Program-made: the position numbers and the translations under genes
Notes under the pieces: model-generated
The model's input: the letters and a program-made list of their open reading frames with translations, nothing else
The model's database searches: none
What the model was told of the DNA's origin: nothing
Shown here: positions 55,942-64,000 of the stretch, one piece after another
Layout: every line of letters starts with the position of its first letter
Numbering within the stretch: the stretch's first letter is position 1
From: Gammaproteobacteria bacterium
Lineage (GTDB): Bacteria > Pseudomonadota > Gammaproteobacteria > Burkholderiales > Nitrosomonadaceae
Reading direction: 5' to 3'
Length of the DNA stretch: 64,000 bases
Assembly (NCBI GenBank): GCA_015709635.1
Contig: CP054180.1
Location: forward strand, 124,001 to 188,000

Positions 55942-56079
55942 ATGAAAAAGTTACTGATATTTTTATTGGTTATATTGTTTCTCTCGGATTGTAATTTTGG
56001 GGAAATAGATAAGTGTTTGGACAGAGGCGGGAAATGGAATTACGAAGAAAGGAGGTGTGTACTTAAAGAAAATCAGTGA
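55942..56079 (+). CDS. Small lipoprotein-like protein after the rhs tail
   Basis: This 45-residue protein starts MKKLLIFLLVILFLSDCNFG, a signal sequence with a possible lipid-attachment Cys, although Asp before it is unusual. It continues DKCLDRGGKWNYEERRCVL. Small exported proteins with the CLDxGGxWN...C pattern often sit directly downstream of RHS genes with the RPNGLPSQY tail, so this may be the matching immunity or accessory protein. It begins 20 bases after the rhs tail stop and is intact although the tail is broken. Confidence 0.65.
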   Translation: MKKLLIFLLVILFLSDCNFGEIDKCLDRGGKWNYEERRCVLKENQ

Positions 56080-56150
56080 CAGCTTACCGAGCAACAAGAA
56101 ACTTGAATTGATGAGTAGGTTAATCGATAAAAAATCAGAAGGAGGTCAAA

Positions 56151-56750
56151 ATGCTGCTACGTATTGTGATATCAAAATTTCTGACTTGCGCTTTCTTGTT
56201 TTACGCGACTGCAAGTTCGGCAACGGTGGTTAATATCGGCGCCACTCAATATGGATTTGCTTTTCCTACCGACCCGGCGCCTGTAGTCGGTCAAATAATC
56301 ATTCCTTTTAGCACAAGTGGCCCTCTTAACCAGCTGACGCTTAGTGCCGGCACTTACACTGTCACAAACGCTACCGGCTTGCCGGGTGCCAACCCCGATT
56401 TCACGGCCGCACGCTTCAATGACATGGGCGGAGCTAATTGGGCATGGAATTTTATCATTGCCGATGATTCAGATAAAAAAGTCGTTCTTTATGGGGAAGC
56501 AGGGGGATTATCCTCGACAAAATCGGGAATTGCCGATCAACTCAGTGTGAAAAACTTTATGAGTACGTTCCACCTGTCAACTACGACGACACTCGATTTC
56601 ATGATTCGGGACTACTATTTGACGGATAACGCAGGTGGCGTCGCAATTAACATCACAGCCGTACCCGAACCCGAAATCTACCTTATGCTGGTGGCCGGAC
56701 TGGGATTACTGGGATTTATGGCATATCGTAGAAAAGAAATTTCCATGTAG
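56151..56750 (+). CDS. PEP-CTERM sorting-domain protein
   Basis: The 199-residue exported protein has a signal peptide (FLTCAFLFYATASSATVV) and a beta-rich body. Its C-terminal PEP-CTERM signal has VPEPEIY, a membrane helix (LMLVAGLGLLGFMAYR) and a basic end RRKE. Such proteins are cleaved and anchored or released by an exosortase, usually in exopolysaccharide-making bacteria; the exosortase is not in the window. A perfect AAGGAGG site precedes ATG 56151. The body has no enzyme motif I recognise. Confidence 0.9.
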   Translation: MLLRIVISKFLTCAFLFYATASSATVVNIGATQYGFAFPTDPAPVVGQIIIPFSTSGPLNQLTLSAGTYTVTNATGLPGANPDFTAARFNDMGGANWAWNFIIADDSDKKVVLYGEAGGLSSTKSGIADQLSVKNFMSTFHLSTTTTLDFMIRDYYLTDNAGGVAINITAVPEPEIYLMLVAGLGLLGFMAYRRKEISM

Positions 56751-56817
56751 TTCAAGCTTAAATTTTTACCGCACGGGAGTATAAGCTCCCGTTCTTTTCA
56801 ACAGCTCATTCTCTCGT

Positions 56818-57066
56818 TTGTCTTCCGGTCATCCCTCGATGGCAGCCCCGGTATGCAAAACACCAGAAGATTTCAAGGCGTGGAGCCAGAATCTGGGGCA
56901 TGAAGGCGTGATGACTACCTTCCTGAGTTATGGTCAGGTGGCGGAACACCGCCAAGGTGAAATCATCAAACAATTGGCGATTGCGCAACAGAATCCAGAA
57001 GCAGATATTCATAAACTGGCCAGCGTGATGATGCAGCAATTACGGGCCACAGGTATGAAAATATAA
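56818..57066 (+). pseudogene. C-terminal fragment of a tyrosine recombinase (integrase)
   Basis: The coherent part, from about 56842, reads KTPEDFKAWSQNLGHEGV, MTTFLSYGQVAEHRQGEII and KQLAIAQQNPE. This matches the end of phage-type integrases, with the box II His in GHE and the active-site Tyr in SYG. The arm-binding and catalytic Arg regions are absent. The open frame begins with a TTG at 56818, but there is no integrase similarity before it. It lies between the PEP-CTERM gene and the restriction operon and probably marks a former integration event. Confidence 0.75.
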
Positions 57067-57120
57067 TTAAAACCACTATTATCAGCAAAAAAAATACTTC
57101 TGGAATATCTCCAATAGCTC

Positions 57121-59190
57121 ATGAACAAAGATCAACTAAAAAAACTCGAAGCTGATTTGTGGAGTGCTGCTGACAAACTGCGCGCAAATTCCGATCTGAA
57201 ATCGAGCGAATATGCGACCCCGGTGCTGGGGCTGATCTTCCTCAAATTTGCCGACAACAATTACCGCCGCCACGAGCAGGCCATTCTCGCCGAATATCAG
57301 CAATTGCAGGGTACCCGTCGCGAGAAACCGGTTTCTGAAATCGCCATCGAGAAATGCGGTTTTTACCTGCCCAACCATACCCGTTACGATTATCTGCTGA
57401 ATCTGCCGGAAGAAAAGGATATCGCCAAGGCGCTCAAGGAAGCGATGAAGGCCATCGAGGAATACAAGCCGGAACTCGAAGGCGTGCTGCCGAAGGACGA
57501 ATACGCCGCGCTGACGCGCACCGACAAAACCATTCCGCAACAATTGCTGAGAACGTTCGCGGATATTCCCGCCAATGCGACCGGCGATTTGTTCGGGCAG
57601 ATTTACGAATACTTCCTGTCCGAATTCGCCCGCAGCGAAGGCCAGAAAGGCGGCGAGTTCTTCACACCGCGCTCGGTGGTGCGCCTGATGGTCGAGATCA
57701 TCGAACCGCATGGCGGCAAGGTGTTCGATCCCGCCTGCGGCTCCGGCGGCATGTTCGTGCAATCCGCACAGTTCATCGAAGCGCATCGCGAGGAATTGAA
57801 AGGCGCGGACAGCGGCGTGTATGTCTGCGGCCAAGAAAAAACCCAGGACACCGTCAAGCTCGCCAAGATGAACCTCGCCGTCAACGGCCTGCGCGGCGAA
57901 ATCAAGCAGGCCAACACCTATTACGAAGACCCGTATGATAGCTTCGGCGCATTCGATTACGTGCTCGCCAATCCGCCGTTCAACGTCGACGACGTGAGCC
58001 TTTCCAGCGTGGAAAAGGACCGGCGTTTTAACACCTATGGCATCCCGCGCAACAAATCGAAAGTGAAGAAAGCCGACGAAGGCAAGGAAACCGTGCCGAA
58101 CGGCAACTACCTGTGGATCAGCCTGTTCGCCACTTCGCTCAAACCGCAAGGCCGCGCCGCATTGGTCATGGCGAATTCCGCCTCCGATGCGCGCCATTCC
58201 GAAGCCGACATCCGCAAAACGCTGATCGAGCAGAACTTGATCTACGCTATGTTGACACTGCCGTCGAACATGTTCTACACCGTCACGCTGCCTGCCACGC
58301 TGTGGTTTTTCGACAAAGCCAAAAGCGACGACAGGATTCTGTTCATCGACGCGCGCAACATTTTCACCCAGATCGACCGCGCCCACCGCGAATTCAGCGA
58401 GGAACACATTCAAAACATCGCCGTCATCAGCCACCTGCACAAAGGCCAGCGCGAAAAATTCGTGCAGCTCATCGATCGCTATTTTGCTGCCGGTATGGAG
58501 CGGCTGATCGAAAACAACGAAAAGATCGAACCGGTCTGCGCGCAATTGCTTGATGTACTGGACGACGCGGGTGGCAAACAAGCGGTGAGTGAACTGTTAC
58601 AGCATTGGAGAGAACTGGAAAAGCTACAGACCCATTACGCGCAATATCGCAAAGAACATGCGATTGCCGCAGAAATCGACAAGAAAAACCAGGCACAACA
58701 CCAGTTGCGCAATGCATTCGATCCATTCTTCGCCGCACTGCACGAAGGCTTGAAGCGCCTGGACAAGACCGTGCGCCATCATGAAAAACAGCAAACCGGG
58801 CAGGCGCAGCGGGAAGGCAAGCGCACCGCAACTGACCGCAGAACAAAAGCGCTCAAATCCGCGCTGGAAGAACTGCATCAGGATGTGAAAAGCGCGGAAA
58901 TTTACTTTCAGCATATCCATTGGCTGCAGGAACGCTTTCCCAATGCGCAATATGAAGACGTCACCGGCCTGTGCAAACTCGCCACGCTCGAAGAAATCAA
59001 AGAACAGGATTATTCGCTGAATCCGGGGCGCTATGTCGGTGTGGTGATTGAGGAGGATGGCAAAAGCGAGGAGGAATTTATCGCGGAATTGCTGGCGATG
59101 AATGATGAGTTGCTTGCTCTCAATAAACAAGCGAGCAAGCTCGAATCTGTTATTACGCACAATATTTCTGCGATAGCTGGCGATCTATGA
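57121..59190 (+). CDS. hsdM: Type I restriction-modification methyltransferase subunit
   Basis: HsdM transfers methyl groups from S-adenosylmethionine to adenine as part of the HsdRMS complex. The 689-residue protein has the N-terminal HsdM domain (DLWSAADKLRANSDLKSSEY). The methylase core has the SAM site FDPACGSGGMFVQS at about 202 and the catalytic NPPF at about 284. A long charged, coiled C-terminal part (about 490-640) is larger than in the E. coli K-12 protein. Its last four bases (ATGA) contain the hsdS start, so the two are translationally coupled. Confidence 0.95.
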   Translation: MNKDQLKKLEADLWSAADKLRANSDLKSSEYATPVLGLIFLKFADNNYRRHEQAILAEYQQLQGTRREKPVSEIAIEKCGFYLPNHTRYDYLLNLPEEKDIAKALKEAMKAIEEYKPELEGVLPKDEYAALTRTDKTIPQQLLRTFADIPANATGDLFGQIYEYFLSEFARSEGQKGGEFFTPRSVVRLMVEIIEPHGGKVFDPACGSGGMFVQSAQFIEAHREELKGADSGVYVCGQEKTQDTVKLAKMNLAVNGLRGEIKQANTYYEDPYDSFGAFDYVLANPPFNVDDVSLSSVEKDRRFNTYGIPRNKSKVKKADEGKETVPNGNYLWISLFATSLKPQGRAALVMANSASDARHSEADIRKTLIEQNLIYAMLTLPSNMFYTVTLPATLWFFDKAKSDDRILFIDARNIFTQIDRAHREFSEEHIQNIAVISHLHKGQREKFVQLIDRYFAAGMERLIENNEKIEPVCAQLLDVLDDAGGKQAVSELLQHWRELEKLQTHYAQYRKEHAIAAEIDKKNQAQHQLRNAFDPFFAALHEGLKRLDKTVRHHEKQQTGQAQREGKRTATDRRTKALKSALEELHQDVKSAEIYFQHIHWLQERFPNAQYEDVTGLCKLATLEEIKEQDYSLNPGRYVGVVIEEDGKSEEEFIAELLAMNDELLALNKQASKLESVITHNISAIAGDL

Positions 59191-60452
59191 AGCAATATGA
59201 ATCACAATTCAGAAAGCTCACTGAAGTTGGTACAGTGAATCGCGGAAAATCCAAGCACCGCCCCAGAAATGCGCCTGAGCTTTACGGTGGCTCCTATCCA
59301 TTTATTCAAACTGGTGATGTGAAACACGCCAATTTTTATATTACTGAATACGTGCAGACATACAGCGAAAAGGGACTCGCACAAAGCAAACTTTGGCAGC
59401 CTGGAACGCTTTGCATCACTATTGCTGCAAATATCGCTGATACGGCTATTTTAAAAATTCCCGCCTGTTTCCCAGATAGCATCATCGGATTTATTCCAGA
59501 AAAAGGAAAATCCGAAGTAAGGTTTATCAAGTATTGTTTAGATACTTATAAGAAGGAAATGCAGTTAATTTCCCAAGGTACGACGCAGGATAACTTGAGC
59601 CAGGGAAAACTTCTAAGTTTGCGTTTTCGAATTCCCGACTACGATCAGCAGCAAAAAATAGCGGCGATTCTTTCCGCCTACGATGAGCTGATCGAAAACA
59701 GCCAGCGGCGCATCGCGCTGCTGGAAAAGATGGCCGAGGAAATCTATCGCGAATGGTTTGTGCGCCTGCGCTTTCCCGGTCACAAGAAGATAAAGTTGGA
59801 GAGTCGTCCGCTCCGAGATTTTGTTCAGGAATATATTGGCGGAGACTGGGGAGAGGATATGCAAGGTTCGAAGTTCGCAAATCCAGTGTACGTTATTAGA
59901 GGTACTGATTTTGAAGGTGTTCTGCAAGGTAATATTTCTTCAGTTCCGCTTCGTTACGTAAAGGATTCAAGTCTGCGTAGCCGAAAACTCAGAGTTGGGG
60001 ATTTGATTGTTGAAAATTCCGTTAACCATCAGTCCCGCACTGCCGGGAAATCGTTGCTGATAACACAGCATTTGCTAGATCTATTCGATGGAGATGCGAT
60101 CTGTGCCAGTTTTTGCAAGTTGATTCGCCCCAAAAATACCAAGCATTCAAAGCTCCTTTCACTAAATTTCAGGCTACTATTTGAACAGGGCTTATTTGAA
60201 TATTTCCAAAATGTTGCCACAAATGGTATCGCTAACTTACAAGCCGAGCGCTTGTTAGATAGGCATCTGATTTTTTTTCACGAGAATATTGATCTTCAAA
60301 TACTCGATTCATTCGATACAAGTTTATTGGCAAGAGTACAAGCCAATTTGAGACAGACGAGAGATCAATTACTTCCCCGCCTGATCTCCGGCAAACTTGC
60401 CGTCGAGCATCTCGACATCCGGTTCCCGCCCGGCATGGAGGATCGCCCATGA
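59187..60452 (+). CDS. hsdS: Type I restriction-modification specificity subunit
   Basis: HsdS reads the bipartite target site. The 421-residue protein has two target-recognition domains (about 1-150 and 205-380), each followed by a conserved spacer helix: QQQKIAAILSAYDELIENSQ with RRIALLEKMAEEIYREWFV, and the C-terminal LRQTRDQLLPRLISGKLAVE. GTTQDNLSQGKLLSLRFRIP is typical of the first domain. It overlaps hsdM at the front and fic at the back by ATGA. The recognition sequence cannot be predicted by eye. Confidence 0.93.
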   Translation: MKQYESQFRKLTEVGTVNRGKSKHRPRNAPELYGGSYPFIQTGDVKHANFYITEYVQTYSEKGLAQSKLWQPGTLCITIAANIADTAILKIPACFPDSIIGFIPEKGKSEVRFIKYCLDTYKKEMQLISQGTTQDNLSQGKLLSLRFRIPDYDQQQKIAAILSAYDELIENSQRRIALLEKMAEEIYREWFVRLRFPGHKKIKLESRPLRDFVQEYIGGDWGEDMQGSKFANPVYVIRGTDFEGVLQGNISSVPLRYVKDSSLRSRKLRVGDLIVENSVNHQSRTAGKSLLITQHLLDLFDGDAICASFCKLIRPKNTKHSKLLSLNFRLLFEQGLFEYFQNVATNGIANLQAERLLDRHLIFFHENIDLQILDSFDTSLLARVQANLRQTRDQLLPRLISGKLAVEHLDIRFPPGMEDRP

Positions 60453-61582
60453 AATTTGAAACATTTAAAGCCGGTGCTTGGCAGCAGCGTTATCAGTACA
60501 AAAGTTTCGAGCCGGTACCGGTGAACCATGAGTGGGTATGGGAAGATGCCACCATCAATACCCTGCTGGAAGCGGCCAACCGGGCGCTCGGGGAATTGAA
60601 CGCTTTTTCTTTGATCGTGCCGGACATTGACCTGTTCATTCAAATGCACGTGGTGAAGGAGGCGCAGACTTCCAGCCGGATTGAGGGCACGCAGACCGGT
60701 ATCGACGAGGCGCTGATGTCGGAAGATCAGATTCAACCGGAAAAGCGCAATGACTGGCGCGAGGTGCGTAATTACATCGACGCGGTGAATAGCGCGGTTG
60801 CTGAATTAAAACATCTGCCGCTGTCGAACCGGCTGCTGAAACAAACGCATGAAATCCTCATGCGCGGGGTGCGCGGCGAGCATAAGCTGCCGGGCGAGTT
60901 TCGCACCAGCCAGAACTGGATCGGCGGCTCCAGCCTAGCGGATGCCGCGTTTATTCCTTCCCATCCGGATGGCGTGCCTGACTTGATGAGCGATCTGGAA
61001 GCGTTTTGGCACAATGAGGCAATTGTCGTACCGCACTTGATCCGCGTGGCGATCAGTCATTATCAGTTTGAAACCATCCATCCGTTTCTGGACGGCAATG
61101 GCCGTATTGGCCGTTTGCTGATCCCTTTGTATCTGGTTAGCCATGGCTTGCTGGAGAAGCCTTCGTTGTATTTGTCTGATTTTTTCGAGCGCAACCGGGC
61201 GAGTTATTATGATGCGCTGATGGGTGTGCGGGTATCGAACGACCTGATTCATTGGGTGCGTTTCTTTCTGCAAGGCATAGCGGAAACCGCCACCAAGGGA
61301 CGCGACGTATTCCGGCAGGTATTGACTCTACGCACCGAGGTGGAACTCGCTGTGCTGACATTGGGCAAACGCGCCGCCAATGCGCGGCAGTTGTTGAATT
61401 TATTGTATCGTAAGCCCATTGTGTCAGCGGCTGACATTGAACGAAATCTGTCCGTCAGTCCGCCAACAGCGAATGCCTTGATCCGGGATTTCGAACAATT
61501 AGGGTTGTTGCAGGAAATTACCGGACAGCAACGAGGACGCGCTTACGTGTTTGATCGTTACTTAAGCTTGTTCACTAGTTAA
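60449..61582 (+). CDS. Fic-family AMP-transferase (class II), inside the hsd operon
   Basis: The 377-residue protein has a Fic domain with the full active motif HPFLDGNGRIGR (catalytic His211). An N-terminal inhibitory motif SSRIEG (Ser75 to Gly80, Glu79 as inhibitory Glu) makes it a class II, self-inhibited enzyme. A C-terminal winged-helix-like part (PIVSAADIERNLSVSPPTAN) could bind DNA. Fic enzymes attach AMP to hydroxyl side chains of target proteins. The start overlaps the hsdS stop by four bases, so it is made with the specificity subunit. hsdR follows 69 bases later. Confidence 0.93.
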   Translation: MKFETFKAGAWQQRYQYKSFEPVPVNHEWVWEDATINTLLEAANRALGELNAFSLIVPDIDLFIQMHVVKEAQTSSRIEGTQTGIDEALMSEDQIQPEKRNDWREVRNYIDAVNSAVAELKHLPLSNRLLKQTHEILMRGVRGEHKLPGEFRTSQNWIGGSSLADAAFIPSHPDGVPDLMSDLEAFWHNEAIVVPHLIRVAISHYQFETIHPFLDGNGRIGRLLIPLYLVSHGLLEKPSLYLSDFFERNRASYYDALMGVRVSNDLIHWVRFFLQGIAETATKGRDVFRQVLTLRTEVELAVLTLGKRAANARQLLNLLYRKPIVSAADIERNLSVSPPTANALIRDFEQLGLLQEITGQQRGRAYVFDRYLSLFTS

Positions 61583-61604
61583 GGGAAACCGCTTTCCCTT
61601 AACT
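61577..61604 (+). terminator. Perfect hairpin between fic and hsdR
   Basis: Twelve-base arms AGTTAAGGGAAA and TTTCCCTTAACT face each other around CCGC, with the fic stop codon inside the left arm. No T-run follows directly. It could attenuate hsdR expression or act as a partial terminator. Confidence 0.55.
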
Positions 61605-61651
61605 TAGACGACGATTAAGTTAAAGCAAAATAAATCCGGATAGAAAACTGA

Positions 61652-64000
61652 ATGCCTAACTTTATTTCCGAAGATCAGATCGAGCAAGCGCTGGTGCAAA
61701 AGCTCCAGCATCTGCACGGCTTCGACGCGCTCGATTGCCATACGGAAAACGCGGAAGATTTGAACGACGGTTCAAACCGCGCCAGCAAACGCGATGTGAT
61801 CTTGGTGGATCGGCTGCGCGAAGCCGCGCTCCGTTTGAACCCGGATATTCCACGAGAAGCCATCGAGAGTGCTTTGGAAAAACTGTGCGAGCGGCGGCAG
61901 GCGATGACGTTGATTGCGGCAAACCAGGAAATCTACGGCCTGTTGCGCGACGGCATTCCGGTAACGTTTGACAATGCGCAGGGACAGTCTCAGCAGGAGC
62001 GCGTGCGCTTGCTGGACTTTAACGTGCCGGGCAATAACCGCTTTCTGGTCGTGACGCAACTGTGGATCAAGGGCGAGCGCGGTTTCCGCCGCCCGGATGT
62101 GTTGCTGTACGTGAACGGTATTCCGCTGGTGTTCATCGAACTAAAAAATTCGAATGTGAAGCTACGCAACGCTTATGACGACAATCTGACGAATTACAAG
62201 GCGGAGATTCCGCAGCTTTTCCTGACCAATGCGTTTTGCGTGCTGTCCAACGCCGTCGAAACCAGAGTCGGCAGCATCACGGCGCAGTGGGAGCATTATT
62301 TCAACTGGCTGCGCGCCGATGATGAGAAACAGAAAATTGACCGCGCGGCAATCCGTGCGCAAGGCACCAGCCTGGAAGGTGTCATCGAGGGCCTGTTGCC
62401 GCAGCAAAAGTTGCTGGATTACGTGGAGAATTTCGTTCTCTATTACAAGGACACGCAGAAAATCATCGCGCAGAACCATCAGTTTATCGGCGTGAATCGC
62501 GCGTATGACGTTTTCCTTCAACGTGAGGAACTGGCAGGCAAACTAGGGGTGTTCTGGCATACGCAGGGATCGGGCAAAAGTTTTTCGATGATTTTTTACG
62601 CGCGCAAAATCTTCCGCAAGCAGACCGGCAATTTTACTTTCGTCGTGGTGACCGATCGCGACGATCTGGATGGACAGATTTATCGTAATTTCCTCAACAC
62701 CCGCACGGTGAGTGAGGCCGAGGCGGCACAACCGAAGAACAGCGAGGAGATGCGAAAATTCCTCGGGCAGAACAAACGCATCGTTTTCACGCTGATCCAG
62801 AAATTCCGCTGGGACAAAGGCCGGGAATATCCCGAGCTCTCAGCGCGAAACGATATCATCGTGATCGTCGACGAGGCGCACCGCACGCAATACAAGTCGC
62901 TGGCGGAAAACATGCGCAAGGGGCTGCCCAGAGCGAACTATCTGGCATTTACCGGCACGCCGCTGCTCGGGCGAGAACGCAAAACCAATGCGTGGTTCGG
63001 CGGTTATGTGTCGGAATACAATTTTCAACAATCGATGGATGACGGTGCGACAGTGCCGCTGTTTTACCAGAAACGCGTGCCGGAGGTGTTGATCCAGAAC
63101 GAGGGATTGAGCGAGGAGTTTTACCAGATTCTGGAAGATGAGAATCTGGATGAGGCGCAGCAGGCTAAGCTGGAGAAGCGTTTCTCCACGGAAATAGAAG
63201 TCATCAAACGCGACGACCGGCTGGAAAAAATCGCGAAGGACATCGTCTATCACTTCCCCCGGCGCGGTTATCTTGGTAAAGGGCTGGTGGTGTCGGTGGA
63301 TAAATTCACCGCCGTGAAGATGTACGATAAAGTGCAGCGGCTGTGGAAGGAAGAGATAAGAAGCCTGAAAGGGACTATCAGCAAAACCGCCAGCGAAATT
63401 GAGAAGCGGCGTCTGGAGCAGCTCGTTGAATTCATGCGTTCTGTTGAAATGGCCGTGGTGATTAGCGGAGACGCGGGTGAGGAAGAAAAATTTGCCGCGC
63501 AGGGCTTGGCCATCAAACCGCATCGCGAACGCATGGATAAGCTGGATGAACATGGGCACGATATTGAATACAACTACAAAGATCCGGAACATCCGCTGCA
63601 ATTGGTGTTTGTCTGCGCCATGTGGCTGACCGGCTTTGATGCGCCGACACTTTCCACTTTATATCTCGACAAACCGATGCAAGGCCATACGCTGATGCAG
63701 ACCATCGCTCGCGCCAATCGCGTGACATCGTGGAAGATCAACGAAGTGGAGAAGCGCAATGGCGAAATCGTGGATTACTACAATGTATTCCGCAATATGA
63801 AACTGGCGCTGAAAGATTACGCGCAAGGCGGCGACGAGACCGAACCGCCGGTCAAGGAAAAAGCGAAGCTGTTTCGTTTGCTGGACGAAGCGATTGAACA
63901 AGGCTTTGCGTTTTGCCACGAAAAGGCGGTTGCATTGCGCGAGGTGCTGGGTAGCGATGATGTATTCAAACAGGTCGGGCGATTTGAGTCTTTTGCTAAC
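61652..64000 (+). CDS. hsdR: Type I restriction enzyme subunit R, 5' part
   Basis: HsdR is the ATP-driven translocase and nuclease of the type I complex. From ATG 61652 the frame is open for 783 codons to the window end; the 3' end is missing. The nuclease site is visible in RRPDVLLYVNG and FIELKNSN (Asp near 148, Glu163, Lys165). Helicase motifs are HTQGSGKS at 303-310, VDEAHRTQ at 406, FTGTPLLG and QTIARANRV. Intact family members are about 1000 residues. The ribosome site is weak, so translation may be lower than for hsdM and hsdS. Confidence 0.94.
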   Translation, partial: MPNFISEDQIEQALVQKLQHLHGFDALDCHTENAEDLNDGSNRASKRDVILVDRLREAALRLNPDIPREAIESALEKLCERRQAMTLIAANQEIYGLLRDGIPVTFDNAQGQSQQERVRLLDFNVPGNNRFLVVTQLWIKGERGFRRPDVLLYVNGIPLVFIELKNSNVKLRNAYDDNLTNYKAEIPQLFLTNAFCVLSNAVETRVGSITAQWEHYFNWLRADDEKQKIDRAAIRAQGTSLEGVIEGLLPQQKLLDYVENFVLYYKDTQKIIAQNHQFIGVNRAYDVFLQREELAGKLGVFWHTQGSGKSFSMIFYARKIFRKQTGNFTFVVVTDRDDLDGQIYRNFLNTRTVSEAEAAQPKNSEEMRKFLGQNKRIVFTLIQKFRWDKGREYPELSARNDIIVIVDEAHRTQYKSLAENMRKGLPRANYLAFTGTPLLGRERKTNAWFGGYVSEYNFQQSMDDGATVPLFYQKRVPEVLIQNEGLSEEFYQILEDENLDEAQQAKLEKRFSTEIEVIKRDDRLEKIAKDIVYHFPRRGYLGKGLVVSVDKFTAVKMYDKVQRLWKEEIRSLKGTISKTASEIEKRRLEQLVEFMRSVEMAVVISGDAGEEEKFAAQGLAIKPHRERMDKLDEHGHDIEYNYKDPEHPLQLVFVCAMWLTGFDAPTLSTLYLDKPMQGHTLMQTIARANRVTSWKINEVEKRNGEIVDYYNVFRNMKLALKDYAQGGDETEPPVKEKAKLFRLLDEAIEQGFAFCHEKAVALREVLGSDDVFKQVGRFESFAN

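Noticed and set aside
57136..58581. 481-codon open frame on the minus strand under hsdM
   Set aside because: It is antisense to a well-supported methyltransferase and has no family motif; it is a by-product of the GC-rich codon use of hsdM.
57121..64000. DISARM, BREX or other multi-gene defence system around hsdMS
   Set aside because: Only type I restriction subunits and Fic are present; no further defence genes are visible before the window ends.

Overview
The window looks like chromosome of a betaproteobacterium, most likely a Nitrosomonas-like (Nitrosomonadaceae) ammonia oxidiser. The grounds are the short CysN without an APS-kinase domain, a RegB/RegA redox pair, the RpfE/COG4255 protein, the fimT-pilV-pilW-pilX-pilY1-pilE minor-pilin operon, a PEP-CTERM protein and Nitrosomonas-type RHS proteins. 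This assignment is an inference from gene content. No rRNA, tRNA or CRISPR array was seen.

Positions 1-45600 are mainly a core chromosome. They hold sulfate activation (cysD end, cysN); a block of receiver, receiver-EAL and Hpt proteins around a 1186-residue flavin/Fe-S oxidoreductase; the proton-translocating transhydrogenase (pntAA-pntAB-pntB); and a PAS-EAL protein and an RpfE-like protein. Next come icd, a cold-shock protein, clpS-clpA, glyA-nrdR-ribD, regB-regA, a DAHP synthase, ispH and thiO. The minor-pilin/PilY1 operon follows, then phoU, rpiA, an NTF2-like protein, yaaA, a DegP-like protease, an M20 amidohydrolase, an IS481-type remnant, an RTX/DUF4214 protein, cca, slt and gdhA.

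Positions 45600-57070 are an accessory, decaying region. A large rhs (YD-repeat) gene is broken by two nonsense changes and two frameshifts. It is followed by a probable immunity gene and two displaced rhs C-terminal modules, one at 50840-51511 and one about 4 kb further on at 55475-55922. Between them lie crcB, a DUF190 gene, a c-type cytochrome gene whose stop codon abuts an IS5-type MITE, a small unknown gene, an FtrA-type regulator and a twice-frameshifted metallo-hydrolase pseudogene. A short lipoprotein, a PEP-CTERM protein and the C-terminal end of a tyrosine integrase close the region.

Positions 57121-64000 hold a type I restriction-modification operon, hsdM-hsdS-fic-hsdR, with hsdR running off the window. 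A class II Fic AMP-transferase gene is translationally coupled between the specificity and restriction genes. Most of the interest lies in the rhs graveyard, this Fic-containing restriction operon, and the redox enzyme embedded among phosphorelay parts.
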